A stretch of 64,000 nt of DNA from Glandiceps talaboti (GCF_964340395.1 NC_135559.1:24446494-24510493); one strand, 5' to 3'. Counted from the first letter of the stretch, positions 11,690-25,890 are shown. The notes: generated by a model not told the origin, from the sequence alone. Numbers and translations: made by a program.

Positions 11690-13562
11690 TATTCATGAGA
11701 ATTTCCGAATTATTCCACAGAACTTGTTATGAAACAAAGAGCGAACTACTACAGGGATACCTTCACTCCAAAATATGAATATTTCGTGGTAAAAATTTGA
11801 CAAATTTTGAACTAATTTAATCTTGTAATTGCACCGAAAAACAAGCTTACCCCAAATTACTTTAAAAAGAAATTTGCAAGTAAACTTCCATTGATGTTTA
11901 ATTTCTTCTGAAATAAAACGCTTTATCCATGAAATTCTAAAAGCTTTGTAAAGGGCAAAAATGTCAATCATGCCCAATCCACCGTCTTTAGTATCATCAA
12001 TTAAAGAATTTCTACTAACTTTGTCAGGGCCCTTCCAGATAAATCTGTGGATTGCTCTATTAATGGCTTTGATATGAATATCATATTGAACAAATAAATA
12101 AACTTTGGAACCACAAAGGATGACACCAAGGTCCTTAATTGATGTGAACCGTGTGATTGGAATTGTATTAATTAAATAATTGAAAATTAACTTCTTAGTC
12201 TTATTCGTGAAACTGATAAAGCCACATTTTTCAATATTTAGTTTCAGCTTCCATGTTGAACACCAATAAACAACCCTGTCTAAATCATCCTGCAACAATG
12301 CGCAGTCAGAAATTGACTGGACTGTTTTATAAAGCTTCGAATCATCGGCATATAAAATTGCATTGGATGACCGAGCACATGCTGACAAATCATTAACATA
12401 CAAAATAAATAACAGGGGACCAATAATAGACCCCTGAGGCACACCAGATAAAACTGGGCACTATTTTGAAAAGCTTCCCTCAACAACAGTTCTCTGAGAG
12501 CGATCAGACAGATATGAATCAAGCCACCTACTGCAATTTCCCGGAACCGAAGGAAGAAAGTTGTGAGTGAGTAATTTTTGAGAAATTGAATCAAACGCTT
12601 TATAAATTGAATCGGTTTGTAATTTGTTATTGAATGCAGTTGATATAAAATCGGTGTAGGTGACCAGATTAGTCTCAACGCTTCTCCCAAGAACAAAACC
12701 ATGTTGATCATCAGAAATCACATTAGTAACATGACTATATAAGTTCTTAAAAATGATCTTCTCGAAAACTTTACTAAATATAGGTAACAATGAAACAGGT
12801 CTGTAATTTCTTATATCCTGCTTATTAACCTTCTTAAAAATTGGCACCACATTGCTACGTTTAAAAAACGTCGGAAAAATTCCGGATCTAAGAGATTTAT
12901 CATATATATAAGTTAGAGGAAAAGCCAGTTCCTCGGCACACTTTTTTAAAATTACACCTGATATATTATCAAATCCACAAGCTTTGTTAACATCAGTAGA
13001 AAGTAGTAATGTCATCACGTCATCATAACATGTGTAAATATTGCTCAAGATGTCATCCTTTACGGGAGTTATATCAGGTAGGTTTGGTTCATCAAATTTA
13101 CTAAAAACAGATTCAAAACAATCATTAAAACCTTCAGCAATTAACATTGGTGAATCGTATACAGTATCCGCATGTTTCATGACCTTTGGAATTGAACTAG
13201 ATTTTCATTTTTTAGCAACAAGACCCCAGAAACGTTTTGGATTATGTTGTAAGGATGATTCAATCTGCTCTACGTATTCACAATATTTGACGTTTTTTCA
13301 ACTTTTTAAATTCTGACCTTAGCTGGGAAAAAGTTTCATAATCCGCAGGATTTCCAAATTTTTAAAATCTACGATGAGTATCCGCCTTCTCCTTCAGCAG
13401 AGAAATTAGATCCGCATCGAACCATGGAGGAAATTTGCGCCCTCTAAGCTTTATTTTAGGAACACTTTGATCTATTGCACTGTATAAAATATCATAAAAA
13501 CACTGTACACATTGATCGAGGTCTTCAATGTCAAGAATTGTTGACCACGATATACATGACAA
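11690..13562 (-). pseudogene. Dead non-LTR retrotransposon ORF2 (linker, RT, C-terminal domain)
   Basis: Read from 13562 downward, the sequence gives the endonuclease-RT linker (FPPWFDADLISLL, NPKRFWGLVAKK), then the RT core (NYRPVSLLPIFSKVFEKI, DDQHGFVLGRS, GVPQGSIIGPLLFILY, LYADDSKLY). The endonuclease is missing, so the copy is 5'-truncated. Breaks seen are a TAA after HRRF (13362), a frameshift near 13283, a TGA near 13210 and a lone in-frame TAG at 12461 just before the GVPQGS motif. At 12590-12604 the motif A region reads YKAFD with the catalytic Asp-Phe-Ser part deleted, so it would be inactive even if read through. The part after the RT (FIWKGPDKVSRN, GGLGMIDI, WIKRF) resembles L1/Tx1-type tails rather than CR1-type ones. 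Confidence 0.92.
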
Positions 13563-13565
13563 AAT

Positions 13566-14115
13566 GTAACAATTTGAGGGGGACCTCTTTTGTTAACGTA
13601 ACGCTCCTCCAATATTACTCTCTCTTTCTCTCTACTCCGTACACGGGATCGACTTGGACTTTTAGGGAATTGGCTCAGATCATTTAGAAGTGGCCACGGA
13701 GCAGATCGAAGTTCATCGTCTAGGCCGTCTCTTCCAAAGAATGAATTCGAACTTTATTATTCCATTAAATTCTTATAAACATAAAATATACAATACTCAA
13801 ATGATTGGGTGATAAAATAATCAACACCATAAATGAATAAAACGGAATGCAAATAATATTGACAAATATGAAAACTAGGTAAACAATGTGATCACGTCAT
13901 TGTTCTTCCAACTGTCTGTAATCAGTCATTATTTGACACTTGATCCTATAATAACTTAATGAATAATGTTGTCATCTTAGAAGAATACTATTCGCGATAT
14001 GCAAACATTTGTTCTAATTATTATTTCATGACAGCTGAGAGTTCACGGTGATATCGCAAAACATCAAAACTTTGCGAATATTAAAAAGTTGTATTCTGTC
14101 ATCCGTAACACTTGC
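13566..14115 (-). repeat. 550-bp dispersed element, inverted partner of 24385-24990
   Basis: The whole stretch is reverse-complementary to 24385-24990 with scattered substitutions and small indels. Landmarks are GTGGCCACGGAGCAGATCGA at 13691, TCAAATGATTGGGTGATAAA at 13798, and a block ending TTGTATTCTGTCATC near 14100. A C/T-rich stretch (13615-13640) pairs with the (GA)n at 24925. No coding frame is conserved between copies, which suggests a non-autonomous transposon. Confidence 0.85.
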
Positions 14116-14134
14116 ATGAAATGATATAGGCTGT

Positions 14135-14719
14135 TAGTCCTGCTTGCATACAGAGTAAGTCGGCCGTTGGTAATAGAAAGAAAAGGTGATATGTGATTGG
14201 TCAATCACAGTCACATGATGTGACGTCATCAGAGGTCAATAATTTGAAATGTAAATCGAAAACGAATTTGAAATGAAAATCGATTTGCAAATGGAAGTGA
14301 AAACGAATTTGAAATGGAAATCGATTTGCAAATGAAAGTGAAAACGAATTCGAAATGAAAATTAATTTGCAAATGAAAATGGAAGTGAATTTGAAATGGA
14401 AATCGATTTGCAAATGAAAATGGAAGTGAAAACGAATTTGAAATGAAAATGAATTTGCAAATGAAAGTGAAAACGAATTTGAAATGAAAATCGATTTGCA
14501 AATGAAAATGGAAGTGAAAATGAATTTGCAATGAAAATCAATTTGCAAATGAAAGTGAAAATGAATTTGAAATGAAAATCGATTTGTGAAATATTTTTTT
14601 CTTTTTCTCCTATTATTCTTCCTTTTTTTCGTTTTTTAAAATCAAAATTGATATGTGATATCATGAGCCTCCTCGGTTGCCGTAGTTGAATGAAACGCGT
14701 GCACCTGCAAGCAGGACTA
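14135..14719. mobile_element. Inverted-repeat element carrying a minisatellite
   Basis: TAGTCCTGCTTGCA at 14135-14148 is matched by its perfect complement at 14706-14719. The flanking 9-mers match at 6 of 9 positions, so any target duplication has decayed. A similar terminus (TAGTCGTGCTTGCATACGGA) bounds the 120-bp element at 40484, suggesting one family. Confidence 0.65.
14244..14588. repeat. A-rich irregular minisatellite
   Basis: Alternating GAATTTGAAATGAAAATCGA and TTTGCAAATGAAAGTGAAAA modules occur with variable spacing. The Phe/Ile/His-rich frames on the minus strand come from this low complexity and are not proteins. Confidence 0.9.
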
Positions 14720-15616
14720 GTATCCTGTCAGAATCGACAGACGGCGGGTACGTTTGCCTTTCTATTAGAGTGGCATCGACCCGGTTCTTCTGATTCAGAA
14801 ATACTCAGATGACTTCTGTCGTTTAGATTTCAAAATCCGTTCAAGAGATTTCAAAAAGGACCGTGCACAAGCGGGGTTGCTAAAATACAAACTTCACGGT
14901 CACATCTGTTGTAAGTATTCATTGCAGACTTGAATGCCGTGTACATGTTTTGTTGTATTGTCATGTCACGTGTGTTGGCGATTTTTCGCCCAAAATTCAA
15001 CATATAAATCTATACACTGAAAGTTTATTTTTATGACCAGACAGATTATTACGTTGCATAAGCTTGCACTCGAATGCACAACATGACAAACTTTCACAGA
15101 CACAGACAAACTGATAAAAGAGTCGCGTGAACCACAGGGAAGCACATGTATGTGCATGAACCTACACATAGGGCCGGGGCCGGGTGTTGTTTTTGTATCA
15201 ATTAATGTTTGTCAGTTTGATAGTGATAAGAAGTAGACTTTTTTTCGTTCTGATCACAGCCGTTTCTATATAACTCCTGCAATGGTAGTATATTTACAAA
15301 TATTGCTTCTAATACAGAGTCAAAATCATTTAATTTGTATGTATACATATAATGGGAATATTGATTAACATTCAGTATATGCAATTGTCATGGGGAGGGT
15401 CATGTTTTATTTACAAAAGGGACAAAGTGACGGGTCACTTTTTACGAATGGAGAATGGGGGTAGGGTCATGTTTTTCTTAACAGACCATGTGTGATTTCC
15501 TGTAAATACTGAAGGCTCCCTTAGACTATTACATCCACTAATAATTGGCCTGCCGACGAATTTTGTTCCCGAGGGTGGCTCCGTGAACTTTGGGAAGCAA
15601 GTACAATTGTGGTGTT
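14720..15616. other. No gene seen
   Basis: Mixed-composition sequence. A G-rich dispersed block (GGGGAGGGTCATGTTTTA) lies at about 15391-15480. The short minus-strand frames at 14966-15384 have no family resemblance or splice support. Confidence 0.5.
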
Positions 15617-15796
15617 TGTATGATTTGCCAGTTCATTGGGTTAATATATGTGTTGTTGTCAGTTCGTTGGGTTAATATATGTGTTGTTGTCAGTTCGTTG
15701 GGTTAATATATGTGTTGTATGATTTGCCAGTTCGTTGGGTTAATATATGTGTTGTATGATTTGCCAGTTCATTGGGTTAATATATGTGTTGTTGTC
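15617..15796 (+). repeat. 31/37-bp tandem repeat, 5 copies
   Basis: CAGTTCRTTGGGTTAATATA starts at 15629, 15660, 15691, 15728 and 15765. The spacing changes from 31 to 37 bp through a TATGATTTGC insertion in the spacer. Confidence 0.9.
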
Positions 15797-15814
15797 AATC
15801 AAATGTCAGTTTTT

Positions 15815-16215
15815 ATACATATATCTATAAGTTCCATCATTTTCATTGTATCATCTTCTTATACTTTGACATAGTATTTGTCATTTAGAAGATGATTTTC
15901 GCATTCCACAATGTAACCAGTTGTATTTATTATGGTAATGCCCCTCCCTTTATCGAAGGGTTTGATCGTTATCTCAGACTCATGATCTCGCGGTTCCTTG
16001 ACAACGTACGGCACATTTCTTATCACGCCACATAGCATGTTGTCGCTGTTTGAGCTGAAGTGTAATTTTGTGATATTTCAACTCTAGTAGCTACTACACA
16101 TTTTTCTAGTGCTGAGCAATCGGTAGTATGATTTGAACGGACATGGTTTTGTTAGTTTATTCCCCATTAAATATTTCAGACGCATTCTTGGTGAGAAATC
16201 GTCCATCTCCTCGGG
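15815..16215 (-). pseudogene. Penelope-like reverse transcriptase fragment
   Basis: On the minus strand, about 16200 to 16120 reads RMRLKYLMGNKLTKP, and 16035 to 15860 reads ITIKPFDKGRGITII followed by YIVECENHLLNDKYY. This is the N-terminal RT pattern of Penelope-like elements (IxxADKG, then a Tyr-Glu segment and LxDxxYY). A stop follows the YYVKV, the expected Ala in ADKG is Phe, and the two parts are separated by a stop, so it is a short dead fragment. There is no GIY-YIG nuclease in the neighbourhood. The assignment rests on motif recognition. Confidence 0.7.
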
Positions 16216-17817
<1,602 letters not shown>

Positions 17818-18479
17818 TTAACACATATCAACTGAACATGTTTCAATCTCCAAACATTTAGATCTGTATTCTCGTTCTCTCTACGTTTCTGCCATTATGG
17901 TTATCAACTATTAATATATGATTAATTAAAATAATACACTAATATCGTTCCACCCTTAAATGTAAAAAATAACTTTTGTTTCCTATTGTTATTGTTATCT
18001 GAATATGGTGTGTGTATATGAATGGGTAGAGTTGGGGTTGATAGGCTTCAAGCTCTTTATCCTGCAAACAACTGTAATATCATTGTTCAGGTTGTATAAC
18101 ACTGCATTTAATCACAAAACCAAAGAACAACAAATCTGTTCCTTATACACTGATTTATTTACCATGTTAAACATCTCAAACAACATAAATTAAAAGTAAG
18201 GAAACTATAATATAAGAAAATCATGAAAACTGAAGTCTCGCAAGAAATAGTGGATGCGGAAACGCACATCAACTAAAAAAAGACTATAAAAATGTTCTTC
18301 CAATCTGTAATGGCTGTAGATCTGATGAGAAGAAACCAATAACACAGAGACTATATGGAAAACATAACTACCTGAACTAGACACTCACATATGAAAATAA
18401 AATTTAAAAATAAAATAAAAAATCTACTTACCCCACCTATTTTAAAATCGAATGTAATTGGAACCACACAATTTTCTTT

Positions 18480-18665
18480 ATATGCCTAAGTACTTTAGGG
18501 ACCAGTCAGTTTATCCAGCTGGGGGTGGGGTGGGGGTTGTTTGATTCTTCCATTGGGCTGACAAAAAGTCACTGACCCACCATCTGTAAAACCAAAAACC
18601 GACTGACCCCCCTATCACTTAATTCTAAAACATGATGCCCCCCCCAATATAATATTCACATGACA
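18480..18665 (-). repeat. G/C-run dispersed repeat (GGGAGGGTCA family)
   Basis: C-rich blocks (CTGACCCCCCTATCACTT, then AAACATGATGCCCCCCCC) are the reverse complement of the G-rich motif seen at 4295, 15391 and 34740. A G-run (GGGGGTGGGGTGGGGG) sits at about 18520. Another copy lies at 20060-20130. Confidence 0.6.
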
Positions 18666-18679
18666 GGTATTTATTGATC

Positions 18680-20020
18680 ATGACTCAACGTGGACTGCTT
18701 GACTGTCTTGCAAATACTTTATAAGATCCCAGGTTAGCACTATCATAATTATAATTATTGACTACACTGGGTAAATATATTCAAAAAGGAATTTAATAAC
18801 ATCTTGACAGTGAAAGGTAGGGGGAAGCTTGAGAAAGGAATATGTACATCTCTTATGTCTCTTATGTCTCCCCTAGAAGCCCAGGAGACTATTTAGACAC
18901 TTTCAGAAATAATTCAAAGCTTTACAAGACGGCACCAATATGTAAAAAGCAACTACATAGGGTTGAACTATTTTTTAAATATAGTTTGATAGCATCTTGA
19001 CAGTAAGCGAGAGAGGGAAGAGCGTGAGACTGGGATGTGTACATCTCTTATGGTCTCCCCCTAGAAGCCCTGGAGGTTTCTTACTTTAAAAGCCAATTTT
19101 AGGCTATATTCAAACCCTTTCAAGCAATAACTCAATCCATGCTTTACAAGACCATCAAGTATCAGAAACTATTCTTTATAACTTACATTGGGTTGAAATA
19201 TGTTCTTAAAAAAGTTAAATGGCATCATTATAGTAAAGGTCGGCACATCTAATGGTAGTATCATTGGTAGTTTTAAGGCCATTTTTAGATTATCTTGGCA
19301 AACATTTCACATCATTAGAAGACAATATCATTTAATAGCATTAGGTGTAAATCTTTAAGAAAAGTTTAATACCATTATGACAGTAAAAAGATTAGTGCAT
19401 CTGATTGTTGGTTGAATGCATGAGTGACCTCTGGGGATGAGGGGGTCCTGGTAGATCTGGATTTTTTCGTTTCTATTAAGGCAATGTTTAGGTTATTCAT
19501 AGCCTTTGAGGTAATATTCCCAAGCTTTTAAAAGCTAACGTAACTGCAAATTTTAAATGAGTTTCCCATGTCACATAAAAATGGACCTGTAATATTGGTA
19601 TAGGGGCATTAATATTGCATGTATAGTAAAGTCACTGGTATGTTATAGAACTTTAGGTGGTCATACCTAGTGTATAATAGAAACTGGAATCTGATGAGAT
19701 GTGGTGATTTGTAGTGCCGATAACATGTAGTGTCCAAAATAGTAATCCCTTCTTACAAGTTCATACTGAAGAGTAGAACATTTTCGATTAACTACTTTTA
19801 TAAACTATCTATGAAGATTACCATTATGAAACCTTCAAGTTCACCTTTGGCCCAATGTGCAATATAAGTGAAGCACTGATTGTGAAACAGCCAAACATTT
19901 ACATTACATGTTCTGTAACTAGTGTGGTAGCTAGGTAATACATGTATATGTATATGTATAGTTATTTTAAGAATTGATGTAAGAAACAGGGACAAGAACA
20001 AATATTTACATGTACCACAT
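18680..20020 (+). repeat. Degenerate tandem blocks plus long dispersed repeat
   Basis: Four diverged blocks (near 18790, 18985, 19220 and 19370) share a CATCTTGACAGTRA... GTACATCTCTTATG... CCCCTAGAAGCCC order. The last block runs into 19370-20010, the inverted relative of 8585-10270 without the retrotransposon inside. No gene is visible. Confidence 0.6.
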
Positions 20021-20469
20021 TTCAGACAAGGCTATATGCCATTGTAGAAAAGGATTTTTTGATTCCATCACAATCCAAAACACAATGACCCCATCCATAA
20101 TTTTCAAAACAGCATGACCCCCCTCAAAAAATAGTGTTACAATAGTATTTATATCACTAATACGGTAAGAAAGGTATGAGAACATGGCACGACAGGGATG
20201 TCATTTCAATGAATAAAACTGTGAATGGCTTTAATACTAGTATGTCACAATCAACCATACTTCCACAGATAAACAAGCATATTTTCAAATCAAAAGTGAA
20301 CATAAATTAATGATAAGGCTTTTACATTAATCCATAAAATTATACTCCTGGTGTTATCAAAAAAGTAAGAAAATAAACATATAAAAGCTTTTCAATCTGT
20401 TTGTACTATAATTAAAAGCTACTGTCAAGGCTGGTCAGTACAGTACTATAAGTGCAGACGATATTAGGA

Positions 20470-21795
20470 GAAAAAAATCGAAATTGCCATCAAAAAATGT
20501 CCACTTGACCTGATTCCAACATTGTTGCTGAAACAATGCAAGGTAAAACTGTTCGTGATTATATCCGAAATAGTCAACTAGTCCCTCACACATGGAATAG
20601 TTCCACAATCACTAAAATATGGCAATTGTCACACCCATTCTCAAGAAGTCATGACTTGATTCTGACAGAACTACAGGCCTCGACCCATTTCAAACTTGCC
20701 CTTAATTCCTATCAAAGGTACTTGAGAAAGTGGTAGCTGCTTAACTCAATACATATTTATTTGTCCAACAGATTACTAGAACTTTTTCAATCAGATAATA
20801 GGAAATACATGTATCATAGAGATGTAGTACCAAGACAGCACTTGTCAACCTCAACGTCAACAATGATATTTGCATGGCTCTAGACTCAGGAAAAGGTGTC
20901 CTATTGGTCCTCTTACATCTGTCGGCTGCCTTTGATACCATACATGTAGATCATGATGTACTAATTTCAAGATTATCCAAGCTTGGTATTACAGGCTCTT
21001 CACCTTAGTAAGTTAGTGGTTCTCTTCAAAGACAGACAGCAGTCCATATTGGTACAGGGCATACTATCAGAAACCTAACATTTGCAGTGTGGAGTGCCAC
21101 AAGGCTCTGTGCTTGGGTCACTCTTATTCTGTCTAGACATATCACCACTTGGAAAGCTAATCCAACACCACAGTCTCAATTTCCAACAATATGTAGATGA
21201 CAACCAGGTTTATCAATATCTTTCCCAATCAGACATGACACGGTCAACAACAGTAACTAAGATGGAAACTGCTGCACATGATATCATAGCATGGATGACC
21301 AAAATAAAACTACAGCTAAATGATCGTAAAACCTAGGTCCTCCGTATAAGGTCTCAGTTCAACAGATTTCCTCATCCCATCAACCACATCAACATTGGAT
21401 CGTGTTAGTGCAGTTAGTGGATTCAGCACATAACATTGGTCAGGTGTAACATTTGATGACCGTTATAATCTCAAGAAGCACATCTCTTTGACATGTAGAT
21501 CAGTTCGTTTTCACCTCTGAACAATAAGTCACATACGCCAGTATCTTATAAAAGAAATTTGTCAGAAACTTGTTCATGTGCTTATGTCATCAAAACTTGT
21601 CTACTGCAATGCCCTTCTGTATGGGCTGCCAGCCAAAGACATTGTCCCTCTTCAACATGCCCAAAATATAGCAGCTAGGATTGTGTCATGTACAAAGAAC
21701 ACAGATCACATCACACCGGTTCTTTCTAACCTTCACTGGCTACCTGTTCATTACAGGATTCAATACAAAATACTACTGATCACCTACTAGGCACT
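20470..21795 (+). pseudogene. Dead L2/CR1-like non-LTR reverse transcriptase
   Basis: Landmarks run in order on the plus strand: KKCPLDLIPTLLLKQC (20485), SLVPHTWN-type text (20580), MALDSGKGVLLVLLHLSAAF (20875), [13 protein letters not shown] (21090), QYVDDNQVY (21190), SSKLVYCNALLYGLP (21590) and LHWLPVHYRIQYKILLITY (21730). This is the pattern of L2-type LINEs of the CR1 superfamily. Stops and frame changes are frequent. The first catalytic Asp in motif A (normally LDLSAAFD) is His, so the enzyme is inactive. The endonuclease end is absent. Confidence 0.88.
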
Positions 21796-22680
21796 CAATA
21801 ACACTACTCATTGACTTGATAAACAGTAAACCCACAAACTCGTTCACTTCCCTCAAACAATAAAAGTCTACTTTATGTACCCCACTGTAATACAAAGTCA
21901 TATGGTGAGCGTTTATTCTCGTGAGCAGTGCCAGTTTTATGTAGTTGTAAGAATCGATTTGAAAATTTAATTTTCCCGCGATTCGCAGTAAAGCGAGAAT
22001 TTGTTGTCTCATCCACAAGCGGGTGTGGATGGCTTAGCAGCCAATTAGGTGTAGGAATGCCAGGTGTACGGTTGTCGTATAAAAGTAGTAGCATGCCGTT
22101 TGTCGGCAGTCTAGCGGTCTCTCTCAGCGCCTGCACACATTCATTTGGTTTTCAAATTGATAGTTAAGGTGATGCCTGTCACCTTTGCAAGTTAGCATAT
22201 TAGTATTGGGCACAGGTTTCCAGAGTACTTTTTTCTAAATGATTTTTCCTGGACAGCTATATGCATTATTTGTTCGAATTGATAGTATTGTATGTAAAGA
22301 AAGCTGGCAGTTTGCTTTCGTATTCTAACGAACAACACATGTTATGTACATTGAATGCCATGTACCTTGCATTAAACGAGTACGTCGACACGGTCAGCAC
22401 TGGAGCATTGCTTTCCCTAATACTGTGTAAGTGTTAGTGTGTGTAGAGTATTTGCACTCGGATGTGAAGAGACATTTATCATATTACATCTTGATGTATG
22501 CCCTCACATGGTGAGATACACAAATTGAAATAACTCAAGTGCTATGCTGTTACAAATACATGATACCCATTTAAAGAATGCATGACTGTGCTACAATTAA
22601 ATATTAAGTGTTGGACACTTTGTGACCGTATTTATTGCAGTGCACTGAAGACACACAAACTGGGATATATGAAAAGATAT
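21796..22680. other. No gene seen
   Basis: The short frames on both strands at 21773-22167 overlap each other and have no recognisable family, and I see no splice structure. Confidence 0.4.
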
Positions 22681-22689
22681 GTCAAGTAT

Positions 22690-23165
22690 TTATAAGCAAG
22701 TCTTTGTAGAAGACACAGGCCCCTTCAAATACATTCCTTCTATGTGACTAATTGAGACATGATTGCTGAATTTAGGTAACTGAACCTGAAGATCGAGGTC
22801 AAGGCCAAAGGTCAATGTCTCAAAATAAAGTTTAAATCTGGTGATATGGAGGTAGACACTTGAATGCAGTCTCTATGTATCAACATTTTTGAGTTCTGTA
22901 GCAAATCATGTTTGTTCACTACAAATGTGGCTGGCATTGAGTAAAAGGATATATGAGCACCAAAATTAATATATGTGCATGTTTATCTGTTTCTGTATTA
23001 CCTATAGACAAGATCTATAAGAAATTAGTAATATGCAATAGCTTAATTTTTGATTGTCTACTGTGTAGGTCAATTGCAAGGTCAAGGTCAAAGGTCACTG
23101 TCATACAAGAAACTTGCATGTGATAAGACCTAAACAAATAATTGTTTGGTTCCAGTTACCTGACA
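22690..23165 (+). repeat. Dispersed repeat carrying AGGTCA half-sites
   Basis: The family has three landmarks: AAGGTCAAAGGTCA-like text, AATGGAGTSTCTATGTATTA, and ACAAATATGGCTGCCATTCA. It recurs at 24270-24400, 25060-25330, 27440-28160, 43070-43560 and 60870-61180. A perfect direct repeat AGGTCAAAGGTCA is at 23085-23097. Confidence 0.75.
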
Positions 23166-23329
23166 CCACCTAGCTTTTCACTGCCGACTCTAAACTTTTT
23201 TTTACGTATTCGCAAAAATCGCAGAAATAGTGGATGCAGAACTGACATCAACTAAAACCAGAGCTCAACTGATAATTCTTCCGTATGAGGGGAAACGTTG
23301 TTAATGTGCTTGCTGAGACTTTGAAATGT

Positions 23330-24130
23330 CTTTCTGTAATGTCGTACCTTTGTGCAATTATTATTTGTAGCAAGTTCACTTGAATTCAGTACAGTCCTGG
23401 TTATATATCTCTTATTGCAAAAGTTCATCAAATATGCAAATTAGCCATTGAATCGATACCATCATATCTTTGCTCAGTCAATATCTTTAGCAACTTTCAT
23501 CAAATTTGGTGCAGTCTTTCTTGGAATAGGCACCAATTGCCAAAGTTCGTTAATTATGCAAATGAGCAATTAATTGACACCACTAAATTTCATTAAGAAC
23601 TTTCATATCTCTGTATGATCAATATCTGTGGCAAGTTTCATCATACTTTGTGCAGTCTTTCTTGGTATAGGCCCTAATTGCAAAAAGTTTGTTAATTATG
23701 GAAATGAGGAATTAATTGACTCCACTAAATTCAATTAAAATCTATCACATTTCTGTATGATCAAAATCTGTGGCAAGTTTCATCAAATTTGTTAAAGCCA
23801 TTCTGGATGCATAACATGAGTAACAAACATTCATTAATTATGCAAATGAGCTCTTAATTATCTTGACACAAGTTAACGTCTTTTAGTGCCTTTATATCTT
23901 TGTATGATGTGTAGATGTAGCAAGTTTCATTGAATTTGGTGCAGCCTTTATGCATATATAGCCCCACATGTGAAATCATTAATTATGCAAGCTGCTTCCA
24001 CCAAAAACTAATCAGCCTGAGAATGCCACAGTCAATTGCAGAATATTTGCTACTGTCAGTACTTTTTGAGATATCAGTGGAACAAAATTTCTGCACAGAC
24101 ACACATACAGACATCACCACAACATTACCA
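23330..24130 (+). repeat. 120-147 bp tandem units, 5 copies, ending in a CA/GA-rich tail
   Basis: A GCAAGTTTCATCAAATTTGG module starts at 23370, 23491, 23631, 23773 and 23920, each followed by AATTATGCAAATGAG. The array ends in ACAGACACACATACAGACAT at about 24095. This structure, diverged core units then a microsatellite-like tail, is shared with the arrays near 27200, 31200 and 38260. Confidence 0.85.
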
Positions 24131-24384
24131 CAACACAGAGACCATTTGGAAAACAATGTAAAACCTGAACTAGACACTCACACAGAAAAAAAATATATAA
24201 TAAAATAAAATACAAACAAAATCTACCCACCCCACCTGTTCTAAAATTGTGCGTTATCAGAACCACACTATTTTTTAGGCTAAATATGGGGTAGACACAT
24301 GAATGGAGTGTCTATATATTACATTTTTTGAGTTACATAGTAATATGAGTTTTTACTACAAATATGGCTGCCATTCAGTAAAAG

Positions 24385-24990
24385 TCATGTAAGTGTTACA
24401 GATGACAGAATACAACTTTTTGATATTCGCTAAGTTTTGATGTTTTGCGAGGTCACCGTGAACTCTCAGCTGTCATGAATTAACACTTAAAACAAATGTT
24501 TGCATTGCGCGAATAGTATTCTTCTAAGATGACAACATTAAGTTATTATAAGATCAACAGTGTCAAATAATGACTGATTACAGACTGTTGGAAGAACAAT
24601 GACGTGATCACATTGTTTAGCTAGTTTTCATATTTGTCAATATCATTTGCATTGAATTAAGGCGACGGCAATACTTCCGTTTTAGTCATTTATGGTGCTG
24701 ATTACTTTATCACCCAATCATTTGAGTATTGTATATTTTATGTTTATAAGAATTTGATGGAATAATAAAATGATGGATTCAGTCTTTTGGAAGAGACGGT
24801 CTGGGGTCAGGAGCTTCGATCTGCTCCGTGGCCACTTCTAAATGATCCAAGTTAACCATGAACATTGTGTGTAGTCTGAGCTAATTCCCTAAAAGTCCAA
24901 GTCGATCCCGAGTACAGAGTGGAGAGAGAGAGAGAGTAACATGGAGGAGGGTTACCTAAACATTAGAGGTTACCCCCTACAAATTTGTTA
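24385..24990 (+). repeat. 550-bp dispersed element, inverted partner of 13566-14115
   Basis: Reads as the reverse complement of 13566-14115 from GATGACAGAATACAACTTTT (24400) to CAAATTTGTTACATA (24980). It has a small insertion (GGCGACGGCAATAC near 24662) and a (GA)n run at 24925-24940. The two copies are 10.3 kb apart. Confidence 0.85.
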
Positions 24991-25059
24991 CATAAGCACC
25001 AAGATAATGCTTGTGTACAGTTGTCTTCTTCAATATTACTTGTAAACAAGTTTTCATAA

Positions 25060-25445
25060 GACATGTCATAGTAATCCCCCTCTCCCCGTCAAATAGACAC
25101 TTTAATGTTGTGTCAATGTATTAACCTTTTTGAGTTAATTGGTAAATCATGATTGTTCACTACAAATATGGCTACAATATTGGGTAAAATGTGATATGAG
25201 CACCAAAAGGAATGCATGTGTATTTTTATCTGGTTTGGCATTATCTATAGACGTGATCTAAAAGACATTAGTCACACAACTGCTACAAAGTGCCTGCAAT
25301 ATGTAAGTAACAGAGGACAATAGCTATTTTTTCATGCATATTCATCTTAAGGAGGGGCTTGTAAAAATAACCACCAATGCGTTAACTGAAATGTGTGAAT
25401 GACAACGTCGTATACACACTCATCAAACTCACAATTACCATAAAC
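25060..25445 (+). repeat. Copy of the AGGTCA-type dispersed repeat, then unassigned sequence
   Basis: 25080-25330 carries the GACACTTTAATGTTGTGTCA and ACAAATATGGCTACAATATT landmarks of the family. 25331-25445 shows nothing recognisable. Confidence 0.55.
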
Positions 25446-25447
25446 CG

Positions 25448-25890
25448 ATAAGACATATTATATTATAGCATTACCAATTCCAGTGAATTTTGTGACGTCA
25501 TCGCTGTACATTATTACTGATAATGTACTCCGTTATTGGGCATCGAGGCCCCGGAACGAGCATAACAATACAAGCTTATGTCCATAAGCTTATGTTCTGT
25601 TTCTTCATACGACTAGGTATTTTTTCGAAATGTATGTTGTTACTTATGATTGTCATTTCCACTTTTTAAAAATACAACGTATTCATGAAACAAATTTGTG
25701 TTCACAGCAGTTCACTGAAGTGTATATGTGTGTGTACGTGTACGTACGTGTGTCGCTGTGATTAGTATTCAGCTTCCGGGCTGAACATGGCAGACAATGT
25801 TCAGCGCTGTGTATATTATACGTTGTTTTGCTTTTCTCGGTCTACAAATTCACTGGAATTGGCAAAACTATAAAATAATAACAATAATGT
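25448..25890. repeat. Imperfect inverted repeat of about 45 bp
   Basis: CCAATTCCAGTGAATTT at 25476-25492 is answered by AAATTCACTGGAATTGG at about 25847-25863, with weaker pairing outside. A nested AAGCTTATG/CATAAGCTT palindrome lies near 25573-25592. It may be the termini of a small transposon; no target duplication was found. Confidence 0.5.

Noticed and set aside
14201-14664. Phe/His/Ile-rich frames of 100-115 codons
   Set aside because: Low-complexity A-rich minisatellite read in several overlapping frames.
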